DNA of 40,533 nucleotides. It comes from Janibacter hoylei PVAS-1 (GTDB taxonomy: Bacteria; Actinomycetota; Actinomycetes; Actinomycetales; Dermatophilaceae). Positions 9,783 to 18,711 of this stretch are shown piece after piece (within the stretch, counting starts at the first letter, position 1; each line of letters starts with the position of its first letter). Both the position numbers and the translations under genes were made by a program. Location: NCBI RefSeq assembly GCF_000297495.1, contig NZ_ALWX01000036.1:1-40533 (forward strand). Direction: 5' to 3'. The notes beneath the pieces were generated by a model that saw only the letters and a list, made by a program, of their open reading frames with translations, did no database searches and was not told the DNA's origin.

Positions 9783-10309
9783 CGGACGCCGCCCTGCAGG
9801 ACCGCATCCGTGCGGGTCTGCGGGACGTCCCGGACTTCCCCGAGCCGGGCGTGACCTTCAAGGACATCACACCGCTCCTGGCCGACGCCGAGCTCTTCGC
9901 GGCGGTCGTGGAGGCCCACGCCGAGCCGTGGCGGGGGAAGGTCGACCGAGTCGCGGGGCTCGAGGCCCGCGGCTTCATCTTCGGCGCGGCCATCGCGCTG
10001 CACCTGGGGGTCGGCTTCGTGCCCGTGCGCAAGGCCGGCAAGCTGCCGGGGGAGACGGTCGGGCTCGACTACGCGCTCGAGTACGGCACGGCGCGCATCG
10101 AGGTGCACGCCGACGCGCTCACGCCGGGTGCCAGCGTGCTCGTCGTGGACGACGTGCTCGCCACGGGTGGCACGGCCGCCGCGGCGTGCACGCTCCTCGA
10201 GACCTGCGGCGCACAGGTGCCGGGGGTGGAGGTCCTCGTCGAGCTGGAGGCCCTCGACGGACGTCGCGCACTGGCAGGCCGTGCCGTGCGGAGCCTGCTC
10301 ACGGTCTAG
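9779..10309 (+). CDS. apt: Adenine phosphoribosyltransferase
   Basis: Purine salvage enzyme converting adenine and PRPP to AMP. The 176-residue protein has [15 protein letters not shown] at the N-terminus, [10 protein letters not shown], and the PRPP-binding loop [14 protein letters not shown]. The GTG start overlaps secF. Placement between secDF and relA is conserved in actinobacteria. The stop TAG at 10307-10309 is also the start of the relA -10 box. Confidence 0.96.
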   Translation: MTDAALQDRIRAGLRDVPDFPEPGVTFKDITPLLADAELFAAVVEAHAEPWRGKVDRVAGLEARGFIFGAAIALHLGVGFVPVRKAGKLPGETVGLDYALEYGTARIEVHADALTPGASVLVVDDVLATGGTAAAACTLLETCGAQVPGVEVLVELEALDGRRALAGRAVRSLLTV

Positions 10310-10312
10310 GCT
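10307..10312 (+). promoter_or_regulatory. relA -10 box (leaderless start)
   Basis: TAGGCT overlaps the apt stop codon and ends 6 nt before the relA ATG at 10319. This is the spacing expected if transcription begins on the A of the start codon, i.e. a leaderless mRNA. No ribosome-binding site lies before the ATG. Confidence 0.6.
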
Positions 10313-10318
10313 CACTCC

Positions 10319-12601
10319 ATGAGCGAGCGCAACACCGGCGGCGGGTTCTCCCCACGGTCCTTGGCGCGCGCCTCGCTGGCCCGCATCGGCAGCGGGCGCG
10401 CGGCCACTCCGGGGGTCCTGGACCCGCTGCTGCAGATCGTGCGCCAGAGCCACCCCAAAGCCGACCTGTCAGTCATCGAGCGCGCCTACGACGTCGCTGA
10501 GCGCGCTCACCGTGATCAGGTCCGCAAGAGCGGCGACCCCTACATCACCCACCCGCTGGCGGTGGCCACGATCCTGGCCGAGCTGGGCATGACCCCCGTG
10601 ACCCTGGCCGCAGCACTGCTCCACGACACGGTCGAGGACACCGACTACTCGCTCGATGACCTCGAGGAGGAGTTCGGCTCGGAGGTGGCCAAGCTCGTCG
10701 ACGGCGTCACCAAGCTCGACAAGGTGACCTACGGCGACAACGCGCAGGCAGAGACCGTGCGCAAGATGATCGTCGCCATGGCGCGCGACATCCGGGTCCT
10801 CGTCATCAAGCTCGCCGACCGGCTGCACAATGCGCGCACGTGGCGGTACGTGTCCGCCGGGTCGGCCCAGCGCAAGGCGCAGGAGACCCTCGAGATCTAT
10901 GCGCCGCTGGCCCATCGCCTCGGGATGAACACCATCAAGTGGGAGCTGGAGGACCTCGCCTTCGCCACCTTGTACCCGAAGGTGTACGAGGAGATCGTCC
11001 GGCTCGTCGCGGAGCGAGCACCTGCCCGCGAGGAGTACCTGACGACCGTCAAGGCCCAGGTGGTCACCGACCTGCGCGAGGCCCGGATCAAGGCCACGGT
11101 CACCGGGCGGCCCAAGCACTACTACTCCGTGTACCAGAAGATGATCGTCGGCGGCCGCGAGTTCGGCGAGATCTACGACCTCGTCGCCGTGCGCGTCCTG
11201 GTCGACACCGTCCGTGACTGCTACGCGGCGCTCGGTGCACTCCACGCCCGCTGGAACCCGCTGCCTGGGCGCTTCAAGGACTACATCTCCTTGCCGAAGT
11301 TCAACATGTACCAGTCGCTGCACACGACGGTCATCGGACCTCAGGGCAAGCCGGTCGAGATCCAGATCCGCACCCACCAGATGCACCGACGCGCCGAGTA
11401 CGGCGTCGCCGCCCACTGGAAGTACAAGGACCGTGGCAACCCGGACGGCGGCAAGGTCGACGACGGGCAGATGGGGGAGATGGCCTGGCTGCGTCAGCTC
11501 CTCGACTGGCAGCGCGAGACGGCCGACCCCAGTGAGTTCCTCGACTCCCTGCGCTACGAGATCAACACGCGCGAGGTCTACGCCTTCACGCCGAAGGGAC
11601 AGGTCATCGCGCTGCCGGCCGGGTCGACCGCGGTCGACTTCGCCTACGCCGTGCACACCGAGGTCGGGCACCGCTGCATCGGCGCCCGCGTCAACGGTCG
11701 CCTCGTGCCCCTCGACTCTCCGCTGGAGAACGGCGACGCCGTGGAGGTCCTCACCTCGAAGGCCGAAGGAGCGGGGCCGTCGCGTGACTGGTTGAACTTC
11801 GTCCGCTCCGCCCGTGCGCGCAACAAGATCAAGCAGTGGTTCACCAAGGAGCGCCGTGAGGAGATGGTCGACTCCGGCAAGGAGGCCATCGCCAAGGTCG
11901 TGCGCAAGCAAAACCTGCCGCTCCACCGCATCGTCACCGTCGAGAGCCTCACGGCCGTCGCGAGCGAGCTTCGGCGGCAGGACGTCGACGGGCTCTACGC
12001 CGCGGTCGGGGAGGGGCACGTCTCCGCCCAGCACGTCGTCTCACGCCTCATCGCCGCCGCCGGGGGTGAGGACGGTGCGACCGAGGACCTCGCCGAGGCG
12101 ACGCTGCCGGGCCCCGTCGGCCGCAGCCGGAACTCGAACAACGACCCGGGTGTCGTCGTCAAGGGCATGGAAGACCTCTGGGTCAAGCTCGCCAAGTGCT
12201 GCACGCCCGTCCCCGGGGACGAGATCATGGGCTTCATCACGCGCGGCAACGGCGTCTCCGTGCACCGGGTCAACTGCCCCAACGCGACCTCGCTGAAGAA
12301 GGAGTCCGAGCGGCTCATCGAGGTCGAGTGGGCGCCCAGCAGCTCGAGCGTCTTCCTCGTCCAGGTCCAGGTCGAGGCTCTCGACCGGGCCGGTCTGCTC
12401 TCCGACGTCACCCGGGTGCTCTCGGAGTCCGGAGTCAACATCCTGTCGGCAGCCGTGCAGACGTCACGTGACCGCGTGGCGATCCTGCGGTTCACCTTCG
12501 AGATGGGGGAGGTCGCGCACCTCAGCCACGTCATGCAGCAGGTCAAGCGCATCGAGTCCGTCTTCGACTGCTTCCGCATCTCCGGCGGGTCGAGCAAGTA
12601 G
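10319..12601 (+). CDS. relA: Bifunctional (p)ppGpp synthetase/hydrolase RelA/SpoT family
   Basis: Makes and degrades the alarmone (p)ppGpp in response to starvation. The 760 residues run in the Rel order. The HD hydrolase ([10 protein letters not shown], then [10 protein letters not shown] near residue 102) keeps the His-Asp and Glu-Asp metal ligands. The synthetase domain follows ([13 protein letters not shown] near 262). TGS comes next ([19 protein letters not shown] near 418), then the helical/zinc-finger region with [11 protein letters not shown], and a C-terminal ACT domain. Both activities are therefore expected. The likely leaderless promoter overlaps apt. Confidence 0.97.
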   Translation: MSERNTGGGFSPRSLARASLARIGSGRAATPGVLDPLLQIVRQSHPKADLSVIERAYDVAERAHRDQVRKSGDPYITHPLAVATILAELGMTPVTLAAALLHDTVEDTDYSLDDLEEEFGSEVAKLVDGVTKLDKVTYGDNAQAETVRKMIVAMARDIRVLVIKLADRLHNARTWRYVSAGSAQRKAQETLEIYAPLAHRLGMNTIKWELEDLAFATLYPKVYEEIVRLVAERAPAREEYLTTVKAQVVTDLREARIKATVTGRPKHYYSVYQKMIVGGREFGEIYDLVAVRVLVDTVRDCYAALGALHARWNPLPGRFKDYISLPKFNMYQSLHTTVIGPQGKPVEIQIRTHQMHRRAEYGVAAHWKYKDRGNPDGGKVDDGQMGEMAWLRQLLDWQRETADPSEFLDSLRYEINTREVYAFTPKGQVIALPAGSTAVDFAYAVHTEVGHRCIGARVNGRLVPLDSPLENGDAVEVLTSKAEGAGPSRDWLNFVRSARARNKIKQWFTKERREEMVDSGKEAIAKVVRKQNLPLHRIVTVESLTAVASELRRQDVDGLYAAVGEGHVSAQHVVSRLIAAAGGEDGATEDLAEATLPGPVGRSRNSNNDPGVVVKGMEDLWVKLAKCCTPVPGDEIMGFITRGNGVSVHRVNCPNATSLKKESERLIEVEWAPSSSSVFLVQVQVEALDRAGLLSDVTRVLSESGVNILSAAVQTSRDRVAILRFTFEMGEVAHLSHVMQQVKRIESVFDCFRISGGSSK

Positions 12602-12609
12602 GGCTGACG

Positions 12610-12726
12610 CCGGTTCCTGAGGAGAAGAGAGCCCGACCCCAGACCGGTCCCTGAGGAGAAGGGGGCCCGACCCCCGACCGGTCCCTGAGGATAAGGGGGC
12701 CCGACCCCCGACCGGTCCCTGAGGAG
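12610..12726. repeat. 34-bp tandem repeat, three full units plus a partial fourth
   Basis: Units start at 12610, 12644, 12678 and 12712, an exact period of 34. Each begins CCGGTYCCTGAGGA. Units 2 and 3 differ by one base, unit 1 by several, and the fourth matches only its first ~15 bases before running into a REP-like element. Each unit contains a G-run and a C-run that could pair. The array begins 9 bases after the relA stop. Confidence 0.85.
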
Positions 12727-12760
12727 GTCGCGCAGCGACCATCTCGAAGGGCCGGGGACC
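12714..12760 (+). repeat. REP-like palindromic element, copy 1
   Basis: The element opens GGTCCCTGAGGAGG, contains the stem GGTCGC-gca-GCGACC, then TCTCGAAGGGC, and closes with GGGGACC, which pairs with the opening bases. A second copy with the same ends lies at 12945-12989. Elements of this TCTCGAAGG/CCTGAGGAGG type are common between actinobacterial genes in my recollection. Confidence 0.6.
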
Positions 12761-12771
12761 ATGCCCGCTCC

Positions 12772-12870
12772 CGTGGAGGTGCGGCGGCGAGCTGCCGAAG
12801 TCCTTCGTCGTCGTGTGGTCACGTCGTCGTCCTCGACTTCGGCTTGACGCTGCGCCACCGCGCCTCCACG
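12772..12870. repeat. 99-nt imperfect inverted repeat (large stem-loop)
   Basis: CGTGGAGGTGCGGCGGCG at the left end matches the reverse complement of the right end with only T/C differences that would form G-U pairs in RNA. Further in, GCCGAAGTC pairs perfectly with GACTTCGGC. The arms are about 40 nt each, with small internal loops. No convincing ORF lies here. This stretch plus the flanking repeats fills the 396 bases between convergent relA and the DUF349 gene. Confidence 0.6.
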
Positions 12871-12907
12871 TCCGCTGTGCTGCGGTCCGCTCTGCAGGGG
12901 TGACGGA

Positions 12908-12989
12908 CCCTTCGAGACGCTGCGGCCGCAGGCGGCCTTGCTCCGGTTCCTGAGGAGGCGTGCCAGCGGCGTCTCGAAGGGCAGGGACC
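12908..12989. repeat. REP-like element copy 2 with an inverted partial copy
   Basis: 12945-12989 repeats the ends of copy 1 (GGTTCCTGAGGAGG ... TCTCGAAGGGC ... GGGACC). Just upstream, CCCTTCGAGACGC (12908-12920) is the inverted form of its right end, so a head-to-head pair is formed with GCGGCCGCAGGCGGCC between. It ends 8 bases before the stop of the DUF349 gene and may act as a bidirectional terminator. Confidence 0.55.
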
Positions 12990-12997
12990 GTGGGGGG

Positions 12998-14371
12998 TCA
13001 GCCGCCGAACTCGTCGAGGCCCTTGCGGGCCTGGTCGAGCCACGCCTGCTGGGCGGCCAGTTGCTCACGCAGCTTCGTCGCCTTCGCGGCATCACCCTTG
13101 GCCTCTGCAGCGTCCGCATCGGCCTGCAGCTCGGCGACCTTCGCCTCGAGCTGGGAGGCCAAGGAGCTGGCTCGGGCGGACAGCTCGGGGTTGGACGAGG
13201 ACCACTTCTTGTCCTCGACATCGCGCACCGCCTGCTCGACCCGCTGCATCCCCTTTTCCATCCGGGAGACGTCAGCGCGCGGCACCTTGCCCGCGGCCTC
13301 CCAGCGGTCCTGGATGGAGCGGAGAGCGGCCTTCGTCTTGTCGAGGTCCTTGACCGGCAACAGCGCCTGGGCCTCGGCGAGCAGGCCCTCCTTGACCGCG
13401 AGGTTGCCCTGGTGGGCCTCGTCCTCCTTGGCCGCCTCGGCGTCCTTGGCGTTGAAGAAGGCGTCCTGCGCGGTGCGGAAGCGCTCCCACAGCTTGTCGT
13501 CGTCCTGGCGCCCCGCACGACCCGCCCGGCGCCACTCGTCCATCAGCCGCTTGAAGGCACCGGCCGTGGCGTTCCAGTCGGTCGAGGTGGACAGCCGCTC
13601 GGCCTGGACGACGAGGTCCTCCTTGACCGACTTGGCCTCCCCACGACTCTGCTCGAGGTGGGCGAAGTGGGCGCGCCGGGTCTTGTCGAAGCCGTTGCGA
13701 GCCTTCGAGAAGCGCTGCCACAGTGCGCTCTCCACGTCCTTGTCGAGGCGCGCCTTGCCCCGCTGGTGCGCCTTCCACTCGTCGAGGAGGGCCCGCATCC
13801 GGGTCGTCGACTGCTTCCAGTGCACGTTGTCGACGGGCTGGGCGGCGATCTGCTCGGCCTCGGCGACGATCGCCTCGCGCTCGGCCGCAGCGACCTTCTT
13901 GGCCTCGGCGCGGACAGCGGACTCGGTCTGACGCTTGGCGGTCAGGCCTTCTTCGAGCTCGGCGACGAGCGCACTCAGAGCCGGCAGGTCGCCGACCACG
14001 TTGGGCTGCTCCGCGTGCTCCCGCAGGGTCTTCAGGCCGTCACCGATCTCCTTGGCGGAGACGTCGGGGACGTCGAGACGCTGGCGCAGCAGGGTGGCGG
14101 AGGCGAAGAGCTCGTCGTACTTGCGGGCGAAGTACTGCAGGGCCTCCTCGGGGGTGGCGCCGGGGTAGGAGCCGACCTCGCGTTCGCCCTCTCCGTCCTT
14201 GACGAAGACCTTGCCCTCCTCGTCGACCCGGCCGAAGTCAGCGGAGGCCGAGTGGTCCGTCGTCATCGCGGGGGCCTCGGCGGCGGGGGTCGGGGTCGGG
14301 CGGGGGGCCATGCGGGCCAGTGCCGCAGGCGAGGGCGCCGAAGGGCGCGGGGCGTTGGTGTCGTCACTCAC
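12998..14371 (-). CDS. DUF349 domain-containing protein
   Basis: A 457-residue, highly charged, mostly alpha-helical protein. Repeated segments of about 70 residues carry W at regular positions (DEWKAHQRGKARLDKDVESALWQRFSKAR, then DEWRRAGRAGRQDDDKLWERFRTAQDAFF), which is the DUF349 repeat. The N-terminal ~50 residues are Pro/Ala-rich, and the C-terminal ~120 residues look like coiled coil. No enzymatic motif is visible and function is unknown. GTG at 14371 is chosen because TAACCT ends 7 nt before it; an ATG at 14389 is in frame but would lie upstream of that promoter. It converges with relA. Confidence 0.85.
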   Translation of the reverse strand: MSDDTNAPRPSAPSPAALARMAPRPTPTPAAEAPAMTTDHSASADFGRVDEEGKVFVKDGEGEREVGSYPGATPEEALQYFARKYDELFASATLLRQRLDVPDVSAKEIGDGLKTLREHAEQPNVVGDLPALSALVAELEEGLTAKRQTESAVRAEAKKVAAAEREAIVAEAEQIAAQPVDNVHWKQSTTRMRALLDEWKAHQRGKARLDKDVESALWQRFSKARNGFDKTRRAHFAHLEQSRGEAKSVKEDLVVQAERLSTSTDWNATAGAFKRLMDEWRRAGRAGRQDDDKLWERFRTAQDAFFNAKDAEAAKEDEAHQGNLAVKEGLLAEAQALLPVKDLDKTKAALRSIQDRWEAAGKVPRADVSRMEKGMQRVEQAVRDVEDKKWSSSNPELSARASSLASQLEAKVAELQADADAAEAKGDAAKATKLREQLAAQQAWLDQARKGLDEFGG

Positions 14372-14378
14372 AGGCCCG

Positions 14379-14384
14379 AGGTTA
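14379..14384 (-). promoter_or_regulatory. -10 box of the DUF349 gene (leaderless)
   Basis: On the minus strand TAACCT (14384-14379) ends 7 nt before the GTG at 14371, consistent with a leaderless transcript. It is divergent from the hydrolase promoter 32 bases away. Confidence 0.45.
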
Positions 14385-14415
14385 CCCATTCACGTGACCG
14401 GGCGGGGCGCGCACG

Positions 14416-14421
14416 TAGGGT
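14416..14421 (+). promoter_or_regulatory. -10 box of the MBL hydrolase gene (leaderless)
   Basis: TAGGGT ends 6 nt before the GTG at 14428. There is no Shine-Dalgarno sequence, so leaderless initiation is likely. Confidence 0.5.
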
Positions 14422-14427
14422 TGGACC

Positions 14428-15130
14428 GTGCTGACCATCCCCTTCCCGGCGCAGGCCTTCGGGACCAACTGCTACGTCATCGCCGACGGCCCGGGCGAGG
14501 AGTGCATCATCGTCGACCCGGGCATCGGCATCGAGGAGACCTTGCGCGAGGTCCTCACGACGCACCGGCTCAAGCCGGCGGCGGTCCTGCTCACCCACGG
14601 CCACGTCGACCACGTCTTCTCCGTGACACCCGTCTGCGGTGGCGAGCTCGCCGCCTACATCCACACCGATGACCGCTACCGCCTCGTCGACCCCCCTCGG
14701 CTCCTCCTCCCTCGGGCCGGCGCTCAGCGGCATGCTCGAGCAGCAGTTCGGCAAGAAGGCCACCTGGCGCGAGCCCGAGCGAGTCGTCGAGGTGACCGAC
14801 AGCGAGACGGTGAGCGTCGCAGGCATCGACCTCGAGGTGCTGCACGCACCCGGGCACACCGAGGGCTCGGTGATGTTTGCGATGCCGCGCGTGCCGGACG
14901 GCGTGCCCGCCGACGCGGAGGTCGACCGCACGCTGATCACGGGCGACGTGCTCTTCGCCGGGTCGATCGGGCGGACCGACCTGCCGGGCGGGTCGCACGA
15001 GGCGATGCAGGACTCCCTCCGTCGGGTGGTCCATCCCCGCCCCGACTCCAGCCTCGTCCTGCCCGGCCACGGACCCGCGACGACGCTGGGCCGTGAGAAG
15101 GCGACCAACCCGTACCTGCAAGGACTGTGA
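14428..15130 (+). CDS. Metallo-beta-lactamase-fold hydrolase, glyoxalase II-like (frameshifted as given)
   Basis: The N-terminal half has FGTNCYVIADGP and the zinc motif LLTHGHVDH. The C-terminal half has the further ligands in APGHTEGS and ITGDVLFAGSIGRTDLPGG, and GHGPATT at the end. The two halves are in different frames, joined at a run of six C (14691-14696). Removing one C gives YRLVDPLGSSSLGPAL and a continuous ~233-residue protein, the usual size of these hydroxyacylglutathione-hydrolase-like enzymes. The substrate is unknown. It precedes hisS with a 1-base overlap, a conserved actinobacterial pairing. Confidence 0.9.
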
Positions 15131-16500
15131 TGACCCACCCCGCCGCCCGCCCCACGAAGGTCACCCCGCTCTCCGGCTTTCCCGAGTACCTGCCCGAGCA
15201 GCGCATCGTCGAGCAGCACTTCATCGACGTCATCCGCTCGACCTTCGAGCTGCACGGTTTCCCGTCGATCGAGACCCGCGCGGTCGAGCCGGTCGAGCGG
15301 CTTCTCGGCAAGGGCGGCGACGCGGACAAGGAGATCTACGGGATCCACCGCCTGGCCGATGACGAAGGGGGTGCCGCCGGCGGTCGCGAAGGCCAGCTCG
15401 GACTGCACTTCGACCTCACCGTCCCCTTCGCCCGGTACGTCGTGGAAAACGCGGGTCGGCTCAACTTCCCCTTCCGCCGTCACCAGATCCAGAAGGTCTG
15501 GCGCGGTGAGCGGCCGCAGGAGGGGCGCTACCGCGAGTTCACCCAGTGCGACATCGACGTCGTCGACGCGGGTGAGCTGGCGCCGCACTTCGAGGCCGAG
15601 ATGCCGCTGGTCATGGCGGAGATCTTCGCCAAGCTGCCCATCCCGCAGATGATCATCCAGGTCAACAACCGCAAGATCCCCGAGGGCTTCTACCGGGGTC
15701 TGGGCATCGACGACGTGGCGGGCACGCTGCGCATCGTCGACAAGCTCGACAAGATCGGGCCGGACAAGGTGGCCGCCCTGCTCGTCGAGGCGGGTCGCAC
15801 CACGGAGCAGGCGCAGGCCTGCCTCGACCTCGCGGCCATCCGGACCGAAGACACCACCTTCGTCGACCGGGTGCGTGCCCTGGGTGTGGAGAACCCCGTG
15901 CTCGACGAGGGTCTGGCCGCACTGGCCGCGGTCATCGAGACCGGGGCCGCGGCGGCGCCCGGTGCGATGGTCGCCGACCTGCGGATCGCCCGCGGCCTGG
16001 ACTACTACACCGGCACCGTCTACGAGACGCAGCTCGTGGGCTACGAGTCGTGGGGGTCCTTCTGCTCCGGTGGTCGGTACGACGAGCTGGCCACCGACGG
16101 CAAGACGACCTATCCGGGGGTGGGCATCTCGATCGGCTTGTCGCGCCTGCTGGGTCTCCTCCTCGGCAAGGGGCTGGTCGGGGCCACCCGGAAGTCGCCC
16201 TCGGCGGTCCTCGTGGCCGTCACGGACGAAGGGAGCCGCCCCCGCTCCGTGGCCGTCGCGACGGCGCTGCGGGCGCGCGGCATCCCGTGCGAGGTCGCCC
16301 CGGCGGCGGCGAAGTTCGGCAAGCAGATCCGCTTCGCCGAGCGTCGCGGGATCCCGCATGTGTGGTTCCCGGGTGCGAGAGACTCCGGTGGCGACCAGGT
16401 CAAGGACATCCGCTCCGGCGAGCAGGTGGATGCCGCGGCCGAGTCGTGGACCTGCCCCGTCGAGGACCTGCAGCCACGAGTGGTCGCCCTGGGGGAGTGA
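15130..16500 (+). CDS. hisS: Histidine--tRNA ligase
   Basis: Class II aminoacyl-tRNA synthetase charging tRNA-His. The 456-residue protein has motif 1 around FELHGFPSIETRAVEP, motif 2 WRGERPQEGRYREFTQCDID, the histidine-specific RGLDYYTGTVYE, motif 3 GVGISIGLSRLLGLLL, and a C-terminal anticodon-binding domain. The ATG at 15130 has AAGGA 5 nt upstream; the GTG at 15127 is too close to it. The stop is 1 base from the stop of the convergent XRE gene. Confidence 0.96.
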   Translation: MTHPAARPTKVTPLSGFPEYLPEQRIVEQHFIDVIRSTFELHGFPSIETRAVEPVERLLGKGGDADKEIYGIHRLADDEGGAAGGREGQLGLHFDLTVPFARYVVENAGRLNFPFRRHQIQKVWRGERPQEGRYREFTQCDIDVVDAGELAPHFEAEMPLVMAEIFAKLPIPQMIIQVNNRKIPEGFYRGLGIDDVAGTLRIVDKLDKIGPDKVAALLVEAGRTTEQAQACLDLAAIRTEDTTFVDRVRALGVENPVLDEGLAALAAVIETGAAAAPGAMVADLRIARGLDYYTGTVYETQLVGYESWGSFCSGGRYDELATDGKTTYPGVGISIGLSRLLGLLLGKGLVGATRKSPSAVLVAVTDEGSRPRSVAVATALRARGIPCEVAPAAAKFGKQIRFAERRGIPHVWFPGARDSGGDQVKDIRSGEQVDAAAESWTCPVEDLQPRVVALGE

Positions 16501-16501
16501 G

Positions 16502-16927
16502 CTAGCTCGCTGCACGACGCCAGATCCCCTCCGGCCCGGGGAGCACCGGGTCCTGGCGGCGGTTGCGTGCGGCGGGCCCCGTGACGGCCCCCGAGGGGAG
16601 GGGGTCGTCGTCGCTCGCGTCGACGAAGGCCACCCTGTAGCCCACCTCCGCCAGCAGGCTCACGACCGCGCCGAAGGGGAGCGACGCGGCGTCGACCTCC
16701 ATCCGGCCCACCGTGGCTGGGCTCCACCCGAGGCGGGTGGCCAGCTGCCGCTGGGTCAGCCGATGGAGTCGGCGAAACCGGCGTGACAGCAGGCCGACCC
16801 TGCGTCCGGCGGCCACCCACCTGCGCTCCGCGCACGGCCACGAGGGGCAGGCGGTGCAGGGCTCGTAGTCGTCGGGTGCGGTGCCGACCGGGCACGACAT
16901 GGGGCAGGCGATCGGTGACTGGTCCAT
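16502..16927 (-). CDS. XRE-family HTH regulator with cysteine-rich N-terminus
   Basis: The 141-residue protein has a lambda-repressor-like helix-turn-helix at about residues 50-110 (LTQRQLATRLGWSPATVGRMEVD). The first 32 residues hold five cysteines (8, 12, 24, 27, 32) in a CxxxC...CxxC-x4-C pattern that could bind zinc or an iron-sulfur cluster. The C-terminus is basic and Pro-rich. The target genes are unknown. It is tail-to-tail with hisS and downstream of the membrane protein gene in the same direction. The cysteine motif as a sensor is inference. Confidence 0.75.
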   Translation of the reverse strand: MDQSPIACPMSCPVGTAPDDYEPCTACPSWPCAERRWVAAGRRVGLLSRRFRRLHRLTQRQLATRLGWSPATVGRMEVDAASLPFGAVVSLLAEVGYRVAFVDASDDDPLPSGAVTGPAARNRRQDPVLPGPEGIWRRAAS

Positions 16928-17045
16928 GCGTCGATGCTGGCGGGGGAGTCAGGGCAGCACCAGACGGACGTGAGGCCTGAGGAGGGCGCCTCCGTGGTGA
17001 TCCCGGGTGTGGACAGAGCCCCACGTCGACCCCGTCGAGCTGACC

Positions 17046-17686
17046 TCAGGGTGCAGTGGCCGAGGGGGGCGCCGCCCGTCCTCTGGGGGGGCCGGAGGCC
17101 GCAGTCCGAGAGCTCGAGGAGGGCGAGGTCGCGGATCACCTCCCGGTCGCCACGCCGCCACGCCCCCGGCTGGGTCGGGGCTGATCCGGGAGAGTCGTTG
17201 CAGCGGCTGGTTGGACATTGCCCGCAGGGCGAAGAGGTCGAGGTCGTCGACGCTGTCGACGAGGGACTGCGCCGCCGTCGCCCGGCGGACGAAGCGCCAC
17301 CGCGCCGCGAGCCAGAAGGCGCCGACGATGAGGATCGGCGTCAGCGCCGTCACCCAGCCGAGGGTCGTGGCGAGGCTCTCCACCGCGCTCACGAGGTCTC
17401 GGCCAGCCTCCTCGATCGTCGTCCCGGCCCCGGCGGCATCGCGGAAGGGGGTGGCCACCTTGTCGTCGAGCACCGGCAGGTCGTCGACGGTGTTGCCCGC
17501 CGTCGTCAGCTTGTCCCGAAACCCGGACCCGGCGGACTCGAGTCGGTGGCCCGGCTCGGCGAGCTCCAGGGTCGAGTTGTGCACCGCCCGGCCCACGCGT
17601 GCCCAGAGGAAGACCCAGGCGATCATGAGGAGGTCGGCGACGACCTGACCAAGACGTCGGGCCGGGAGATCCGCATACAGCTTCAT
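17046..17686 (-). CDS. Two-helix membrane protein of unknown function (two probable frameshifts)
   Basis: Starting at ATG 17686 (MKLYADLPARR), it has a transmembrane helix at about residues 14-30, an extracytoplasmic-like region of about 80 residues, and a second helix (LGWVTALTPILIVGAFWLAARW). A cytoplasmic part then reads RRATAAQSLVDSVDDLDLFALRAM. The frame breaks at C5 (17163-17167); removing one base restores DPAGAWRRGDREVIRDLALLEL. A second break at G7 (17085-17091), also repaired by removing one base, leads to a TGA at 17046. The product is then about 212 residues. The second repair is less certain, so the C-terminus may differ. Function is unknown. It is divergent from xerD. Confidence 0.7.
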
Positions 17687-17707
17687 GACCCCATTAGACT
17701 CCTCGCC

Positions 17708-17747
17708 GTGGTCGCGACCACCCGTGGGCACAATGGGGTGCCCACGG
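17708..17747. promoter_or_regulatory. Back-to-back palindromes between the membrane protein gene and xerD
   Basis: GTGGTCGCGACCAC (17708-17721) is a perfect 14-bp palindrome. Directly abutting it, CCGTGGGCAC (17722-17731) pairs perfectly with GTGCCCACGG (17738-17747) around AATGGG. Both lie in the 95-bp divergent intergenic region and could be regulator sites or leader hairpins; the binding protein is unknown. Confidence 0.5.
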
Positions 17748-17781
17748 CACGACCCCGACCCGAGAGAGGCCGACACCGACG

Positions 17782-18711
17782 GTGAGCCGCCCGACCCCCC
17801 TCCAGCGGGCCGTGCGCACCTGGCTCACCCAGCTCGACGTCGAGCGCGGGGTCTCCGCCCACACGCTGAGCGCCTACGCGCGAGACGCCGGTCGCTATCT
17901 CGACCACCTTGCAGCGGCTGGTGTCACCGACCCGGGTGAGGTGACCGAGCAGCACGTCTCCGCCTTCCTCGCCGCACTGCGCACCGGCGACGCCGACCAC
18001 CCGCCGCTCGCGGCCAGTTCCGCGGCCCGCACCCTCGTCGCCGTCCGCGGCCTGCACAAGTTCCTCGCGCTCGAGGGCCTCACCGACCACAACCCGGCCG
18101 AGGACGTGGCGCCGCCGTCACCCCCTTCGCGTCTGCCCAAGGCGATCCGACTCGACGAGGTGACCCGGCTCATCGACGCGGCCGGAGTCGGGGACGGCCC
18201 GGTGCCCCTGCGCGACCGGGCGCTCCTCGAGCTGCTCTACGGCACCGGAGCTCGCATCTCCGAGGTCGTGGGCCTGGACATCGACGACCTCGACCTCGAG
18301 GTGGGCGCTGCGCGCCTGCTCGGCAAGGGGGGCAAGGAGCGCATCGTCCCCATCGGCAGCTACGCCGTCGAGGCCGTCCAGGCCTGGCTGGTGCGCGGCC
18401 GCCCCGAGCTGGCGAGCGCCGGCCGCGCCGGCCCCGCCGTCTTCCTCAACCGCCGGGGCGCCCGGCTGTCCCGGCAGAGCGCGTGGGCCGTCATCACGAC
18501 GGCGGCAGATCGGGCCGGGCTCTCCGGGCACGTCTCGCCACACACCCTGAGGCACTCCTTCGCCACCCACCTGCTGGAGGGCGGCGCCGACGTGCGCGTC
18601 GTGCAGGAGCTGCTCGGGCACGCCTCGGTGACGACGACGCAGATCTACACGATGGTCACCGTGCAGCAGCTGCGCGAGGTCTACGCGCAGGCCCACCCCC
18701 GAGCCCGCTGA
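17782..18711 (+). CDS. xerD: Site-specific tyrosine recombinase XerD
   Basis: Acts with XerC at dif to resolve chromosome dimers. The 309-residue protein has an N-terminal SAM-like core-binding domain ([18 protein letters not shown]). The catalytic domain has Arg in [14 protein letters not shown], the box [17 protein letters not shown], His in [16 protein letters not shown], and the terminal Tyr in the same segment, so the catalytic set is intact. The GTG start follows GAGAGAGG. Position just before parA-scpAB marks it as the housekeeping XerD and not a mobile-element integrase. Confidence 0.93.
   Translation: MSRPTPLQRAVRTWLTQLDVERGVSAHTLSAYARDAGRYLDHLAAAGVTDPGEVTEQHVSAFLAALRTGDADHPPLAASSAARTLVAVRGLHKFLALEGLTDHNPAEDVAPPSPPSRLPKAIRLDEVTRLIDAAGVGDGPVPLRDRALLELLYGTGARISEVVGLDIDDLDLEVGAARLLGKGGKERIVPIGSYAVEAVQAWLVRGRPELASAGRAGPAVFLNRRGARLSRQSAWAVITTAADRAGLSGHVSPHTLRHSFATHLLEGGADVRVVQELLGHASVTTTQIYTMVTVQQLREVYAQAHPRAR

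Noticed and set aside
12610-12726. CRISPR array
   Set aside because: The units are contiguous with no variable spacers, and no cas genes are present; it is a plain tandem repeat.
14368-16515. Long minus-strand open frame opposite hisS and the MBL gene
   Set aside because: It is antisense to two recognised genes and has no domain; such frames are common in high-GC DNA. The same applies to the other long antisense frames opposite relA, secD-secF, cmk-der and radical SAM.
17782-18711. xerD as a mobile-element integrase
   Set aside because: It lies in the conserved xerD-parA-scpAB neighbourhood with no attachment site or other element genes; the element integrase is the separate gene at 31050-32279.
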